DNA of 64,000 nucleotides from Fistularia commersonii. Its lineage: Eukaryota; Chordata; Actinopteri; Syngnathiformes; Fistulariidae. Both the position numbers and the translations under genes were made by a program. Positions 11,702 to 24,199 of this stretch are shown piece by piece. Under the pieces are notes generated by a model. That model worked only from the letters and a program-made list of their open reading frames with translations. It searched no databases and had not been told where the DNA came from. The DNA lies in assembly GCA_037954325.1 (NCBI GenBank), contig JBBMNZ010000049.1, positions 248,001 to 312,000 of the forward strand, read 5' to 3'. Position 1 is the stretch's first letter, and each line of letters opens with the position of its first letter.

Positions 11702-12240
11702 AATCCCATCACATGTTCAAAAGATATAGCCATGCATTCAAAAAGTGCTTATCTCACCGAGTTGAAGCGTTTTTGATTAAGAGAGGAAATAACTATTGAA
11801 ATTCACCAAGCCTATTTCTGCTGTTGATAGATGTTGTATAGGACATGATTCTGCACAATATATGTCAAATTCAGTGTATTCCAGCTACAAGTTCAAAAGA
11901 TATAGCCATAAGGTCAAAAAGTGCTAATCTTACCGAGTTAAATCGTTTTTTAGTTGGAGTGGAAATAACTCATGAATTTCATCAAGCTGGTTTCTGATGG
12001 TGATATATGTTGTTTAGAACATGATTCTGCACAATATATGTCAAATTCAGTGTAATCACATCACAGGTTCAAAAGATATAGCCATTCGTTCAAAAAGTGC
12101 TTCCCTCACCGAGTTGAAGCGTTTTTGATTAGGAGTGGAAATAACGAATGGATTTCATCAAGCTGGTTACTGCCGTTGAAATATGTTTTATAGAACATGA
12201 TTCTGCACAATTAATGTCAAATTCAGTGTAATCCAGCTAC
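11117..12240 (+). repeat. Segment duplicated at 29.07-30.36 kb
   Basis: The order of variants from AGGACTTGATT through CCATGCATTC, TTTTTTAGTTGG and ATAACGAATGG is repeated at 29,065-30,360. The offset is 17,948 at TGCAATCCCATCACATG (11,700 against 29,648) and 18,124 at ATAACGAATGG (12,141 against 30,265). The difference of 176 shows that one whole monomer was gained or lost between the copies (about 29,765-29,940). Confidence 0.82.
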
Positions 12241-13359
12241 AAGTTCAAAAGATATAGCCAAAAGGTCAAAAACTGCTTATCTTATCGAGTTAAATCCATT
12301 TTGAGTTGGAGTGGAAATAACTCATGTATTTCATCATGCTGGTTTCTGCTGTTGAAATATGTTGTTTCGGAAATGACTCTGCACAATGTATGTGAAATTC
12401 AGTGTAATCCCATCAGTGGTTCAAAGGATATAGCCATTCGTTCAAAAAGTGCTTATCGCACCGGGTCTAAGCGTTTTTGATTAAGAGAGGAAATAACTAT
12501 TGAATTTCACCAAGCCTGTTTCTGCTGTTGATAGATGTTGTATAGGACAAGATTTCTTACAATATATGTCAAATTCAGTTAAACCCAGCTACAGGATCAA
12601 AATATATAGCCATTCGTTCAAAAAGTGCTTTTTTCACCGAGTTGAAGGATTTTTGATTAGGAGTGGAAATAACTAATGGATTTCATCAGTCTGGTTTTTT
12701 GCCGTTGAAATTTGTTGTTTAGGAAATGATTCTGCACAATATATGTCAAATTCAGTGTAATCCAGCTACAAGTTCATAAGATATAGCCTTAAGGTCAAAA
12801 AGTGCTTATCTTATCGAATTAAATCGTTGTTGAGTTGGAGTGGAAATAACTCATATATTTCATCAAGCTGGTTTCTGCTGTTGATATATGTTGTTTAGGA
12901 CATGATTAAGCACGATATATGTCAAATTTAGTGTAATCACATCATAGGTTAAAAAGATATAGCCATTCGTTCAAAAAGTGCTTATCTCACCGAGTTGAAG
13001 CGTTTTTGATTAGGAGTGGAAATAACTTATGGATTTCATCAAGTTGGTTTCTACTCTTGAAATATGTTGTTTAGGACATGATTCTGCACAATATTTTTCA
13101 AATTTAGTGTAATCACATCATAGGTTAAAAAGATATAGCCATTCGTTCAAAAAGTGCTTATCTTATCGGGTTGAAGAGTTTTCGATTAAGAGTGGAAATA
13201 ACTAATGAATTTCACCAAGTTGGTTTTTGCTGTTGATATATGTTGTTTAGGACATGATTCTGCACAATATATGTCAAATTCAGTGTAATCCAGCGACAAG
13301 TTCAAAAGATATAGCCATAATATCAAAAACTGCTTATCTTATCGAATTAAATCGTTTTT

Positions 13360-14130
13360 GAGTTGGAGTGGAAATAACTCATGAATTTCATCATGCTGGT
13401 TTCTGCTGTTGATATATGTTGTTTAGGACATGATTCTGCACAATATATGTCAAATTAAGTGTAATCCAGATACAAGTTCAAAAGATATAGCCATAAGGTC
13501 AAAAAGTGCTTATCTTACCCAGGTTAAATCTTTTTAGAGTTAGAGTGGAAATAACTAATGAATTTCATCATTCTGGTTTTTGCTATTGATATATGTTGTT
13601 TAGGACATGATTCTGCAAAATATATGTCAAATTTAGTGCAATCACATGACTGGTTTAAAAGATATTGCCATTCGTTCAAAAAGTGCTTATCTTATCGGGT
13701 TAAAGCATTTTTGAATAAGAGTGGAAAAAACTAATGAATTTCACTAACCTGGTTTCTGCTTTTGATATATGTTGTTTAGGACATGATTTTGCACAATATA
13801 TGTCAAATTCAGTGTAATCCCATCACAGGTTCAAATTATATAGCCATTCGTTCAAAAAGTGCTTATCTCACCGAGGTTAAGCGTTTTTGATTAAGAGAGG
13901 AAATAACTAATGAATTTCATCAAGCCTGTTTCTGCTGTTGATAGATGTTGTATAGGACATGATTCTGCACAATATATATCAAATTCAGTGTAATCCAGCG
14001 ACTAGATCAAAACATATAGCCATTCGTTCAAAAACTGCTTATCTCACAGAGTTGAAGCGTTTTTGAGTTGGAGTGGAAATGACTAATGAATTTCATCAAG
14101 CTGCTTTTTGCTGTTGAAATTTGTTGTTTA
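13360..14130 (+). repeat. Segment duplicated at 35.87-36.64 kb and partly at 32.2-32.7 kb
   Basis: Private variants TTTGCTATTGATATATG, ACTAACCTGG and GCGACTAGATC occur in the same order in all copies. TTCTGGTTTTTGC is at 13,571, 32,394 and 36,083. GCGACTAGAT is at 13,998 and 36,510, a constant offset of 22,512 bp or 128 monomers less 16 bp. Just upstream, the ATAACTTATGG monomer at about 13,025 matches those at 31,848, 34,662 and 35,362, so the ancestral segment was longer. Confidence 0.8.
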
Positions 14131-14619
14131 GGAAATGATTCTGCACAATATATGTCAAATTCAGTGTAATCCAGCTACAAGTTCATAAGATATAGCCTTA
14201 AGGTCAAAAAGTGCTTATCTTACCTAGTTAAATCGTTGTTGAGTTGGAGTGGAAATAACTCACGAATTTCATCCAGCTGGTTTCTGCTGTTGATATATGT
14301 TGTTTAGGACATGATTAAGCACAATATATGTCAAATTTAGTTCAATCACATGACAGGTTCAAAAGATATAGCCATTCGTTCAAAAAGTGCTTATCTTATC
14401 GGGTTGAAGCGTTTTCGATTAAGAGTGGAAATAACTAATGAATTTCACCAAGTTGGTTTTTGCTGTTGATATATGTTGTTTAGGACATGATTCTGCACAA
14501 TATATATCAAATTCAGTGTAATCCAGCGACTAGATCAAAAGATATAGCCATTCGTTCAAAAACTGCTTATCTCTCAGAGTTGAAGCGTTTTTGATTAGGA
14601 GTGGAAATAACTAATGAAT

Positions 14620-16330
14620 TTCATCAAGTATGTTTCTACTCTTGAAATATGTTGTTTAGGACATGATTCTGCACAATATATGTCAAATTTAATGTAATCA
14701 CATCATAGGTTCAAAAGATATAGCCATTCGTTCAAATAGTGCTTATCTGATCGGGTTGAAGCGTTTTCTATTAAGAATGGAAATAACTAATGAATTTCAC
14801 CAAGTTGGTTTTTGCTGTTGATATATGTTGTTCAGGACATGATTCTGCACAATATATGTCAAATTCAGTGTAATCCAGCTACAAGTTCAAAAGATATAGC
14901 CATAAGATCAAAAACTGCTTATCTTATCGAATTAAATCGTTTTTGAGTTGGAGTGGAAATAACTCATGAATTTCATCATGCTGGTTTCTGCTGTTGATAT
15001 ATGTTGTTTAGGACATGATTCTGCACAATATATGTCAAATTCAGTGTAATCCAGATACGAGTTCAAAAGATATAGCCAAAAGGTCAAAGAGTGCTTATCT
15101 TACCGAGGTTAAATCTTTTTTGAGTTGGAATGGAAATAACTAATGAATTTCATCATTCTGGTTTCTGCTGTTTATATATGTTTTTTAGGACAAGATTTTG
15201 TACAATAAATGTCAAATTCAGTGTAATCCTGCTACAAGTTCAAAAAATATAGCCATTCGTTCAAAAAGTGCTTATCTTATCGAGTTAAATCGTTTTTGAG
15301 TTTGAGTGGAAATAACTAATGAATTTCATCATGCTGGTTTCTGCTGTTGAAATATGTTGTTTAGGACATGATTCTGCACAATATATGTCAAATTCAGTGT
15401 AATCCAGCTACAAGTTCAAAAGTTATAGCTATAAGGTTAAAAAGGGCTTATCTTACCGAGGTTAAATCTTTTTTGAGTAGGAGTGGAAATGACGAATGAA
15501 TTTAGTCATGCTGGTTTCTGCTGTTGATATATGTTGTTCAGGACATGATTCTGCACAATATATGTCAAATTCAGTGTAATCCAGCGACAAGATCAAAAAA
15601 TATAGCCATTCATGCAAAAAGTGCTTATCTCACAGAGTTGAAGCGTTTTTGATGAGGTGTGGAAATTACTAATGAATTACAATATGCTGGTTTTTGCTGT
15701 TGATATATGTTGTTCAGGACATGATTCTGCACAATATATGTCAAATTCAGTGTAATCCAGCGACAAGATCAAAAGATATAGCCATTCACGCAAAAAGTGC
15801 TTATATCACGGAGTTGAAGCGTTTTTGATTAGGAGTGGATATAACTAATGAATTTCATCAAATTTGTTTCTACTCTTGAAATATGCTGTTTAGGACATGA
15901 TTTTGTACAATATATGTCAAATTCAGTGTAATCCCATCACAGGTTCAAAAGATATAGCCATTCATTCAAAAAGTGCTTATCTCACCGAGTTAACGCGTTT
16001 TTGATGAAGAGAGTAATAACTATTGAATTTCACCAAGCCTGTTTCTTGTGTTGATAGATGTTGTGTAGGACATGATTCTGCACAATATATGTCAAATTCA
16101 GTGTAATCCAGCGACAAGATCAAAAGATATAGCCATTCGTTCAAAAACTGCTTATCTCACCGAGTTGAAGTGTTTTTGAGTTGGAGTGGAAATTACTAAT
16201 GAATTACAATATGCTGGTTTTTGCTGTTGATATATGTTTTTTAGGACATGATTCTGCACAATATATGTCAAATTCAGTGTAATCCAGCAACAAGTTAAAA
16301 GATATAGCCTTAAGGTCAAAAAGTGCTTAT
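14620..16330 (+). repeat. Segment duplicated at 39.95-41.31 kb
   Basis: The monomer order matches 39,956-41,310. TCATCAAGT is at 14,621 and 39,956 (offset 25,335) and CCAGATACGA at 15,051 and 40,210 (offset 25,159). The 176-bp change marks one monomer missing from the right-hand copy. Shared rare states include TTTTTTAGGACAAG, CAATAAATGTC, AAAAAGGGC and GTGTTGATAGATG. No gene is present. Confidence 0.8.
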
Positions 16331-16803
16331 CTTACCGAGGTTAAATCTTTTTTGAGTTGCGGTGGAAATGACTAATGAATTTAGTCATGCTGGTTTCTGC
16401 TGTTGATATATGCTGTTTAGGACATGATTTTGTACAATATATGTCAAATTCAGTGTAATCCCATCACAAGTTCAAAAGATATAGCCATTCGTTCAAAAAG
16501 TGCTTATCTCACCGAGTTAACGCGTTTTTGATGAAGAGAGGAAATAACTATTGAATTTCACCAAGCCTGTTTCTGGTGTTGATAGATGTTGTTTAGGACA
16601 TGATTCTGCACAATATATGTCAAATTCAGTGTAATCCAGCTACAAGTTCAAAAGATATAGCCATAAGGTCAAAGAGTGCTTATCTTACCGAGGTTAAATC
16701 TTTTTTGAGTTGGAATGGAAATAACTAATGAATTTCATCATTCTGGTTTCTGCTGTTTATATATGTTGTTTAGGACATGATTAAGCACAATATATGTAAA
16801 ATT
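15760..16803 (+). repeat. Segment duplicated at 44.45-45.49 kb, cut at the B/A junction
   Basis: CATTCACGCAAAAAG is at 15,783 and 44,469 (offset 28,686, 163 monomers). The similarity continues through GAAGAGAGTAATAAC and GATTAAGCACAATATATGTAAAATT and ends abruptly at 16,803/45,489. From there the copy at 45.49 kb stays B-type while this one enters A-type sequence. This fixes the recombination point between the two flavours to within a few bases. Confidence 0.85.
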
Positions 16804-17645
16804 CGTGTTAGCTCATTACAAGTTGAAAGGATATAGCCATTCGTTCAAAACGTTCTTATGAGACTGAGTTGAAGCGTTTTTGATTAGGAGTGCAAATAGC
16901 TAATGAATTTCATCAAGCTGATTCCTGCTGTTGAAATATGTTGTTTAGGACATGATTCTGCACAAAATATGTCAAATTCAGTATAATCCAGCGACAAGTT
17001 CAAAAGATATTGCCATTCGATCAAAAAGTGCTTATCTCACCGAGTTGAAGCATTTTTGATTCGGAGTGGAAATAACTTTTGAATTTCATCACGCTGGTTT
17101 TTGCTGTTGAAATATGTTGTGTAGGACATGATTCTGCACAATATATGTCAAATTCAGTGTAATCCAGCTACAAGTTCAAAAGATATAGCCATAAGGTCAA
17201 AGAGTGCTTATCTTACCGAGGTTAAATCTTTTTTGAGTTGGAATGGAAATAACTAATGAATTTCATCATTCTGGTTTCTGCTGTTTATATATGTTGTTTA
17301 GGACATGATTAAGCACAATATATGTAAAATTCGTGTTTGCCCATTACAAGTTGAAAGGATATAGCCATTCGTTCAAAACGTTCTTATGAGACTGAGTTGA
17401 AGCGTTTTTGATTAGGAGCGCAAATAGCTAATGAATTTCATCAAGCTGATTCCTGCTGTTGAAATATGTTGTTTAGGACATGATTCTGCACAAAATATGT
17501 CAAATTCAGTTTAATCCAGCGACAAGTTCAAAAGATATTGCCATTCGATCAAAAAGTGCTTATCTCACCGAGTTGAAGCATTTTTGATTCGGAGTGGAAA
17601 TAACTTTTGAATTTCATCACGCTGGTTTTTGCTGTTGAAATATGT
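16590..17645 (+). repeat. Three-monomer tandem duplication (2 x 528 bp) spanning the B/A junction
   Basis: CCATAAGGTCAAAGAGTGC is at 16,661 and 17,189, an offset of 528 bp or exactly three monomers. Each copy carries two pieces: a B-type piece (GTTTATATATG, GATTAAGCAC, TGTAAAATT) and an A-type piece (CGTGTT, AAAACGTTCTTATGAGAC, CTGATTCCTGC). The second copy follows GTTGAAATATGTTGTGTAGG at about 17,115. That is an A-type monomer fused to the B-type GTGTAGG state, and it marks the duplication breakpoint. The flavour switch therefore came first and was then duplicated in tandem. Confidence 0.88.
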
Positions 17646-17777
17646 TGTTTAGGACATGATTCTGCACAATATATGTCAAATTCAGTGTAATCCCTTCATA
17701 CGTTAAAAAGATATCGCCATTCGTTCAAAAAGTACTTATCTCACCGAGTTGAAGCTTTTTTGATTAGGAGTGGAAAT

Positions 17778-18850
17778 AACTTTTGAATTTCATCACGCTG
17801 GTTTCTGCTGTTGAAATATGTTGTTTAGGACATGATTCTGCACAATATATGTCAAATTCAGTATAATCCCTTCATAGGTTCAAAAGATATCGCCATTCGT
17901 TCAAAAAGTACTTATATCACCGAGTTGAAGCGTTTTTGGATTCAGAGTGGAAATAATCAATGAATTTCATCAAGCTGGTTTCTGCTGTTGAAATATGTTT
18001 TTTAGGATATGATTCTGCACAATATATGTCAAATTCAGTGTAATCACATCACAGGTTCAAAAGATATCGCCATTCGTTCAAAAACTGCTTATCTAATCGG
18101 GTTGAAGCGTTTTAATTAGGAGTGGAAATAACTAATGGATCTAATCAAGCTGGTTTCTGCTGTTGAAATATGTTGTTTAGGACATGATTCTGCACAACAC
18201 ATGTCAAATTCAGTGTAATCCAGCGACAAGATCAAAAGATATAGCCATTCGTGCAAAAAGTACTTATCTCACCGAGTTGAAGCAATTTTGATTAGGAGTG
18301 GCAATAACTAATGAATTTCATCAAGTAGATTTCTACTGTTGAAATATGTTGTTTAGGACATGATTCTGCACAATATATGTCAAATTCAGTGTAATCCCTT
18401 CACAAGTTCAAAAGATATAGCCATTCGTTCAAAAAGTGCTTATCTTACTAAGTTGAAGCGTTTTTGATTAGGAGTGGAAATAACCAATGAATTTCATCAA
18501 GCTGGTTTCTGCTGTTGAAATATGTTTTTTAGGATATGATTCTGCACAATATATGTCAATGTTAGTGTAATCACATCACAGGATCAAAAGATATAGCCAT
18601 TCGTTCAAAATCTGCTTATCTTATCGGGTTGAAGCGTTTTTGATTAGGAGTGGAAATATCTGTTGGATTTCATCAAGCTGGTTACTGCTGTTGAAATATG
18701 TTGTTTAGGACATGATTCTGCAAAACACATGTCAAATTCAGTGTAATCCAGCTACAAGTTGAAAAGATACAGCTATTCGATCAAAAAGTGCTTATCTCAA
18801 CGAGTTGAAGCGTTTTTGATTCGGAGTGGAAATAACTAATGAATTTCATC
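17778..18850 (+). repeat. M1-M4 module plus following pair, copy of 4.23-5.28 kb
   Basis: The module starts TCATCACGCTGG at about 17,790 and runs through AATAATCAATG, GGATCTAATCAAGC and AAGTAGATTTCTAC. The monomers with ATGTTAGTGTAATCACATC and ATCTGTTGGATTTC follow. The order equals 4,228-5,280 at an offset near 13,550 bp (77 monomers). The M3 monomer has a private GGATCTAATC in place of GGATTTAATC, and a shortened GCGTTTTAATTAGG just before it (about 18,106). Confidence 0.78.
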
Positions 18851-18899
18851 AAGATGGTTTCTGCTGTTGAAATATGTTGTTTAGGACATGATTCTGCAC

Positions 18900-19700
18900 A
18901 ATATATGTCAAATTCTTGTTAGCCCATTACAGGTTCAAAGGATATAGCCATTCGTTCAAAACATGCTTATGAGACCGATTTGAAGCGTTTTTGATTAGGA
19001 GTGGATATAACTAATGAATTTCATCAAGCTGGTTCCTACTGTTGAAAATTGTTGTTTAGGACAAGATTTTGCACAAAATATGTCAAATTCAGTATAATCC
19101 AGCGACAACTTCAAAAGATATTGCCATTCGATCAAAAAGTGCTTATCTCACCGAGTTGAGCGTTTTTGATTCGGAGTAGAAATAACTAATGAATTTCATC
19201 AAGCTGGTTTCTGCTGTTGAAATATGTTGTTTAGGACATGATTCTGCAGAAAATATTTCAAATTCAGTGTTATCCAGCAAAAAGATCAAAAGATATAGCC
19301 ATTCTTGCAAATAATGCTTATCTCACCGAGTTGAAGCGTTTTTGTTTAGGAGTGGAAATAACTATTGAATTTCATCAAGCTGGTTTCTGCTGTTGAAATA
19401 TGTTTTTTGGGATATGATTCTGCACAATATATGTCAAATTCAGTGTGATCCCATTAAAGGTTCAAAGGATATAGCCATTGTTTCAAAAAGGACTTATCTC
19501 ACCGAGTTGAAGCGTTTTTGATTAGGAGTGGAAATAACTAATGGATATCATCAAGCTGGTTTCTGCTGTTGAAATATGTTGTTTATGACATGATTCTGCA
19601 CAATATATGTCAAATTAAGTGTAATCCCTTCACAAGTTCAAAAGATATAGCCATTCGTTCAAAAAGTACTTATCTCACCGAGTTGAAGCATTTTTGATTA
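18900..19700 (+). repeat. Segment related to 3.6-4.22 kb
   Basis: Monomers with AACATGCTTATGAGACCGATTTG, TGCAGAAAATATTTC, CAGCAAAAAGATC, ATTCTTGCAAATAATGC and TAATGGATATCATC occur here and at 3,600-4,220 in the same order. TGCAGAAAAT is at 3,771 and 19,245, an offset of 15,474 bp, close to 88 monomers. This copy has an additional monomer near 19,075-19,190 (AACTTCAAAAGATATTGCC). Confidence 0.7.
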
Positions 19701-20416
19701 GGAGTGGAAATAACTTTTGAATTTCATCACGCTGGTTTCTGCTGTTGAAATATGTTGTTTAGGACATGAATCTGCACAATATATGTCAAATTCTTGTGAG
19801 CCCATTACAGGTTGAAAGGATATAGCCATCCGTTCAAAAAGGACTTATCTCACCGAGTTGAAGCGTTTTTGATTCGGAGTGGAAATAACCAATGAATTTC
19901 ATCAAGCTGGTTTCTGCTGTTGAAATATGTTGTTTAGGATATGATTCTGCACAATATATGTCCAATTTAGTGTAATCACATCAAAGGTTCAAAAGATATA
20001 GCCATTCGTTCAAAAACTGCCTATCTTATCGGGTTGAAGCGTTTTTGATTAGGAGTGGAAATAACTGATGGATTTCGTCAAGCTGGTTTCTGCTGTTGAA
20101 ATATGTTTTTTTAGGACATGATTCTGCAAAACACATGCCAAATTAAGTTTAATCCAGCGATAAGATCGAAAGATATAGCCATTCGTGAAAAAAGTGCTTA
20201 TCTCGCCGAGTTGAGACGTTTCTGATTAGGAGTGGAAATAACTAATGAATTTCATCAAGCTGGTTTCTGCTCTTGAAATTTGTTGTTTAGGACATGATTC
20301 TGGACAATATATTTCAAATTCAGTGTAATTCCATCACAGGTTCAAAAAATATAGCCATTCGTTCAAAAATTGCTTATCTCACCAAGTTGAAGAGTTTTTG
20401 ATTAGTATTGGAAAAA

Positions 20417-20960
20417 ACTAATGAATTTCATCAAGCTGGTTTCTGACTTTTAAATATGTTGTTTAGGACATAATTCTGCACAATATATGTCCCATTCAGT
20501 GAAATCCAATCAAAAGATCAAAAGATATAGCTATTCGATCAAAAAGTGCTAATCTCACCGAGTTGAAGCGTTTTTGATTCGAGTTGGAAATAACTAATGA
20601 ATTTCATCAAACTGGTTTCTGCTGTTGTAATATGTTTTTTAGGATATGATTCTGCACAATATATGTCAAATTTACTGTAATCATATCACAGGTTCAAAAA
20701 ATAAAGCCATTCGTTCAAAAACTGCTTATCTTATTGTGTTGAAGCGTTTTTGATTTGGAGTGGAAATAACTAATGGATTTAATCCAGCTGTTTTCTAATG
20801 TTGAAATATGTTGTTTAGGACAAGATTCTGCACAACACATGTCAAATTCAGTGTAATCCAGCGACAAGATCAAAAGATATAGCCATTCGTGCAAAAAGTG
20901 CTTATCTCACCGAGTTGAAGCAATTTTGATTAGGTGTGGAAATAATTAATGAATTTCATC
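20417..20960 (+). repeat. Three-monomer segment, left copy (partner 22.35-22.89 kb)
   Basis: The rare states CTGACTTTTAAATATG, ATGTCCCATTCAG, GATTCGAGTTGG and TTTACTGTAATCATATC occur in this order here and at 22,350-22,890. GATTCGAGTTGG is at 20,576 and 22,511, an offset of 1,935 bp or 11 monomers. A third, more diverged version is at about 25,250-25,690, with GATTCGGAGTGG and ATACTGTAATC. Confidence 0.78.
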
Positions 20961-22349
20961 AAGATGGGTTCTGCTGTTGAAATATGTTGTTTAGGACATG
21001 ATTCTGCACAATGTATGTCAAAGTCAGTGTGATCCCATTACAGGTTCAAAGGATATAGCCATTCGTTCAAAAAGGACTTATCTCACCGAGTTGAAGCGTT
21101 TTTGATTAGGAGTGGAAATAACTAATGAATTTCATCAAACTGGTTTCTGCTGTTGAAATATGTTGTTTAAGACATGATTCTGCACAATATATGTCCCATT
21201 CAGTGTAATCTCTTCACAAGTTCAAAAGATATAGCCAATCCTTCAAAAAGTACTTTCTCACCGAGTTGAAGCGTTTTTGATTAGGAGTGGAAATAACTTT
21301 TGAATTTCATCAAGCTGGTTTCTGCTGTTGAAATATGTTGTTTAGGATATGATTCTGCACAATATATTTCAAATTCAGTGTAATCCCTTCATAGGTTAAA
21401 AGGTATCGCCATTCGTTCAAAAAGTACTTATCTCACCGAGTTGAAGCGTTTTTGATTAGGAGTGGAAATAACTAATGAATTTCATCAAGCTGGTTTCTGC
21501 TGTTGAAATATGTTTTTTATGACATGATTCTTCACAATATATGTCAAATTCAGTGTAATCCCTTCGCAAGTTCAAGAGATATAGCCATTCATTCAAAAAG
21601 TACTTATCTCACCGAGTTGAAGCGTTTTTGATTAGGAGTGGAAATAACTTTTGAATTTCATCACGCTGGTTTGTGCTGTTGAAATATGTTGTTCATGACA
21701 TGATTCTGCATAATATATGTCAAATTCAGTGTAATCCCTTCATAGGTTCAAAAGATATCGCCATTCGTTCAAAAAGTGCTTATCTCACCGAGTTGAAGCG
21801 TTTTTGATTAGGAGTGGAAAAAACTAATAAATTTCATCAAGCTGGTTTCTGCTGTTGAAATATGTTGTTGAGGACATGATTCAGCACAATATATGTCAAA
21901 TTCAGTATAATACCTTCATAGGTTCAAAATATATCGCCATTCGTTCAAAAAGTACTTATCTCACCGAGTTGAAGCGTTTTTGGATTCGGAGTGGAAATAA
22001 TCAATGAATTTCATCAAGCTGGTTTCTGCTGTTGAAATATGTTGTTTAGGACATGATTCTGCACAACACATGTCAAAATCAGTGTAATCCAGCGACAAGA
22101 TCAAAATATATAGCCATTCGTGCAAAAAGTGCTTATCTCACCGAGTTGAAGCGTTTTTGATTAGGAGTGGCAATAACTAATGAATTTCATCAAGTAGATT
22201 TCTACTGTTGAAATATGTTGTTTAGGACATGATTCTGCACAATATATGTCAAAGTCAGTGTGATCCCATTACAGGTTCATAGGATATAGCTTTTCGTTCA
22301 AAAAGTACTTATCTCACCGAGTTGAAGCGTTTTTGATTAGGAGTGGAAA

Positions 22350-22890
22350 TAACTAATGAATTTCATCAAGCTGGTTTCTGTCTTTTAAATATGTAGTTTA
22401 GGACATAATTCTGCACAATATATGTCCCATTCAGTGAAATCCAATCAAAAGTTCAAAAGATATAGCTATTCGATCAAAAAGTGCTTATCTCACCGAGTTG
22501 AAGCGTTTTTGATTCGAGTTGGAAATAACTAATGAATTTCATCAAACTGGTTTCTGCTGTTGAAAAATGTTTTTTAGGATATGATTCTGCACAATATATG
22601 TCAAATTTACTGTAATCATATCACAGGTTCAAAAAATAAAGCCATTCGTTCAAAAACTGCTTATCTTATTGGGTTGAAGCGTTTTTGATTAGGAGTGGAA
22701 ATAACTAATGGATTTAATCCAGCTGGTTTCTGCTGTTGAAATATGTTGTTTAGGACAAGATTCTGCACAACACATGTCAAATTCAGTGTAATCCAGCGAC
22801 AAGATCCAAAGATATAGCCATTCGTGCAAAAAGTGCTTATCTCACCGAGTTGAAGCAATTTTGATTAGGTGTGGAAATAACTAATGAATT
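22350..22890 (+). repeat. Three-monomer segment, right copy
   Basis: This is the second copy of the 20,417-20,960 segment, 1,935 bp downstream, with scattered substitutions such as CTGTCTTTTAAATATGTAG. A 65-codon minus-strand reading frame (22,661-22,858) falls inside it. That frame is ordinary satellite read backwards and has no start context or recognisable domain. Confidence 0.78.
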
Positions 22891-24199
22891 TCATCAAGCT
22901 GCTTTCTGCTGTTGAAATATGTTGTTTAGGATATGATTCTGCACAATATATGTCAAATTTAGTGTAATCCCTTCATAGGTTAAAAAGATATCGCCATTCG
23001 TTCAAAAAGTACTTATCTCACCGAGTTGAAGCGTTTTTGATTAGGAGTGGAAAAAACTTTTGAATTTCATCAAGCTGGTTTCTGCTTTTTAAATATGTTG
23101 TTTAGGACATGATTCTACACAATATATGTCAAATTCAGTGAAATCCCATTACAGGTTCAAAGGATATAGCCATTCGTCCAAAAAGTACTTATGTCACCAA
23201 GTTAAAGAGTTTTTGATTAGTATTGGAAATAACCAATGAATTTCATCAAGCTGGTTCCTGCTGTTGAAATATGTTGTTTAGGACAAGATTCTGCACAAAA
23301 TATGTCAAATTCAGTATAATCCAGCGACAAGTTCAAAAGATATTGCCATTCGATCAAAAAGTGCTTATCTCACCGAGTTGAAGCATTTTTGATTCAGAGT
23401 AGAAATAACTAATGAATTTCATCAAGCTGGTATCTGCTGTTGGAATATGTTGTTTAGGACATGATTCTGCAAAAAATATTTAAAATTCAGTGTAATCCAG
23501 CGACAAGATCAAAAGATATAGCCATTCGTGCAAATAATTCTTATCTCACCGAGTTGAAGCATTTTTGTTTAGGAGTGGAAATAACTATTGAATTTCATCA
23601 AGCTGGTTTCTGCTGTTGAAATATGTTGTTTTGGATATGATTTTGCAGAATATATGTCAAATTCAGTGTGATCCCATTACAGGTTCAAAGGATATCGCCA
23701 TTCATTCAAAAAGTACTTATCTCACCAAGTTGAAGCGTTTTTGATTAGGAGCGGAAATAACTTTTGAATTTCATCACTCTGGTTTTTGCTGTGGAAATAT
23801 GTTGTTTAGGACATGATTCTGAACAATATATGTCAAATTCAGTGAAATCCCTTCATAGGTTAAAAAGATGTCGCCATTCGTTCAAAAAGTACTTATTTCA
23901 CCGAGTTGAAGCGTTTTTGATTAGGAGTCGAAAAAACTTTTGAATTTCATCATGCTGGTTTCTGCTGTTGAAATATGTTGTTTAGGACATGATTCAGCAC
24001 AATATATGTCAAATTCAGTATAATCCCTTCATAGGTTCAAAAGATATCGCCATTCGTTCAAAAAATACTTATCTCACCGAGTTGAAGCGTTTTTGGATAC
24101 GGAGTGGAAATAGCTAATGAATTTCATCAAGCTGGTTTCTGCTGTTGAAATATTTTTTTAGGATATGATTCTGCACAATATATATCAAATTTAGTGTAA

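Larger units (their letters stand above)
9300..16803 (+). repeat. B-type satellite block 1
   Basis: About 43 monomers fill this block. Many carry TTGATATATG or TTGATAGATGTTGTATAGG, GAGTTGGAGTGG, GATTAAGAGAGG, CCATAAGGTC and GTTAAATC, mixed with A-like monomers. No gene or foreign insertion is seen. The left edge lies about 9,295-9,315, because the partner sequence at 24.57 kb continues as A-type. The right edge is at 16,803/16,804, where the homologous B-type copy at 45.49 kb continues with TTAGTGTAATCAC but this one continues with CGTGTTAGCTC of A-type. Confidence 0.88.

Noticed and set aside
22661..22858. 65-codon minus-strand frame
   Set aside because: Reverse reading of M3-type satellite; no recognisable protein feature.
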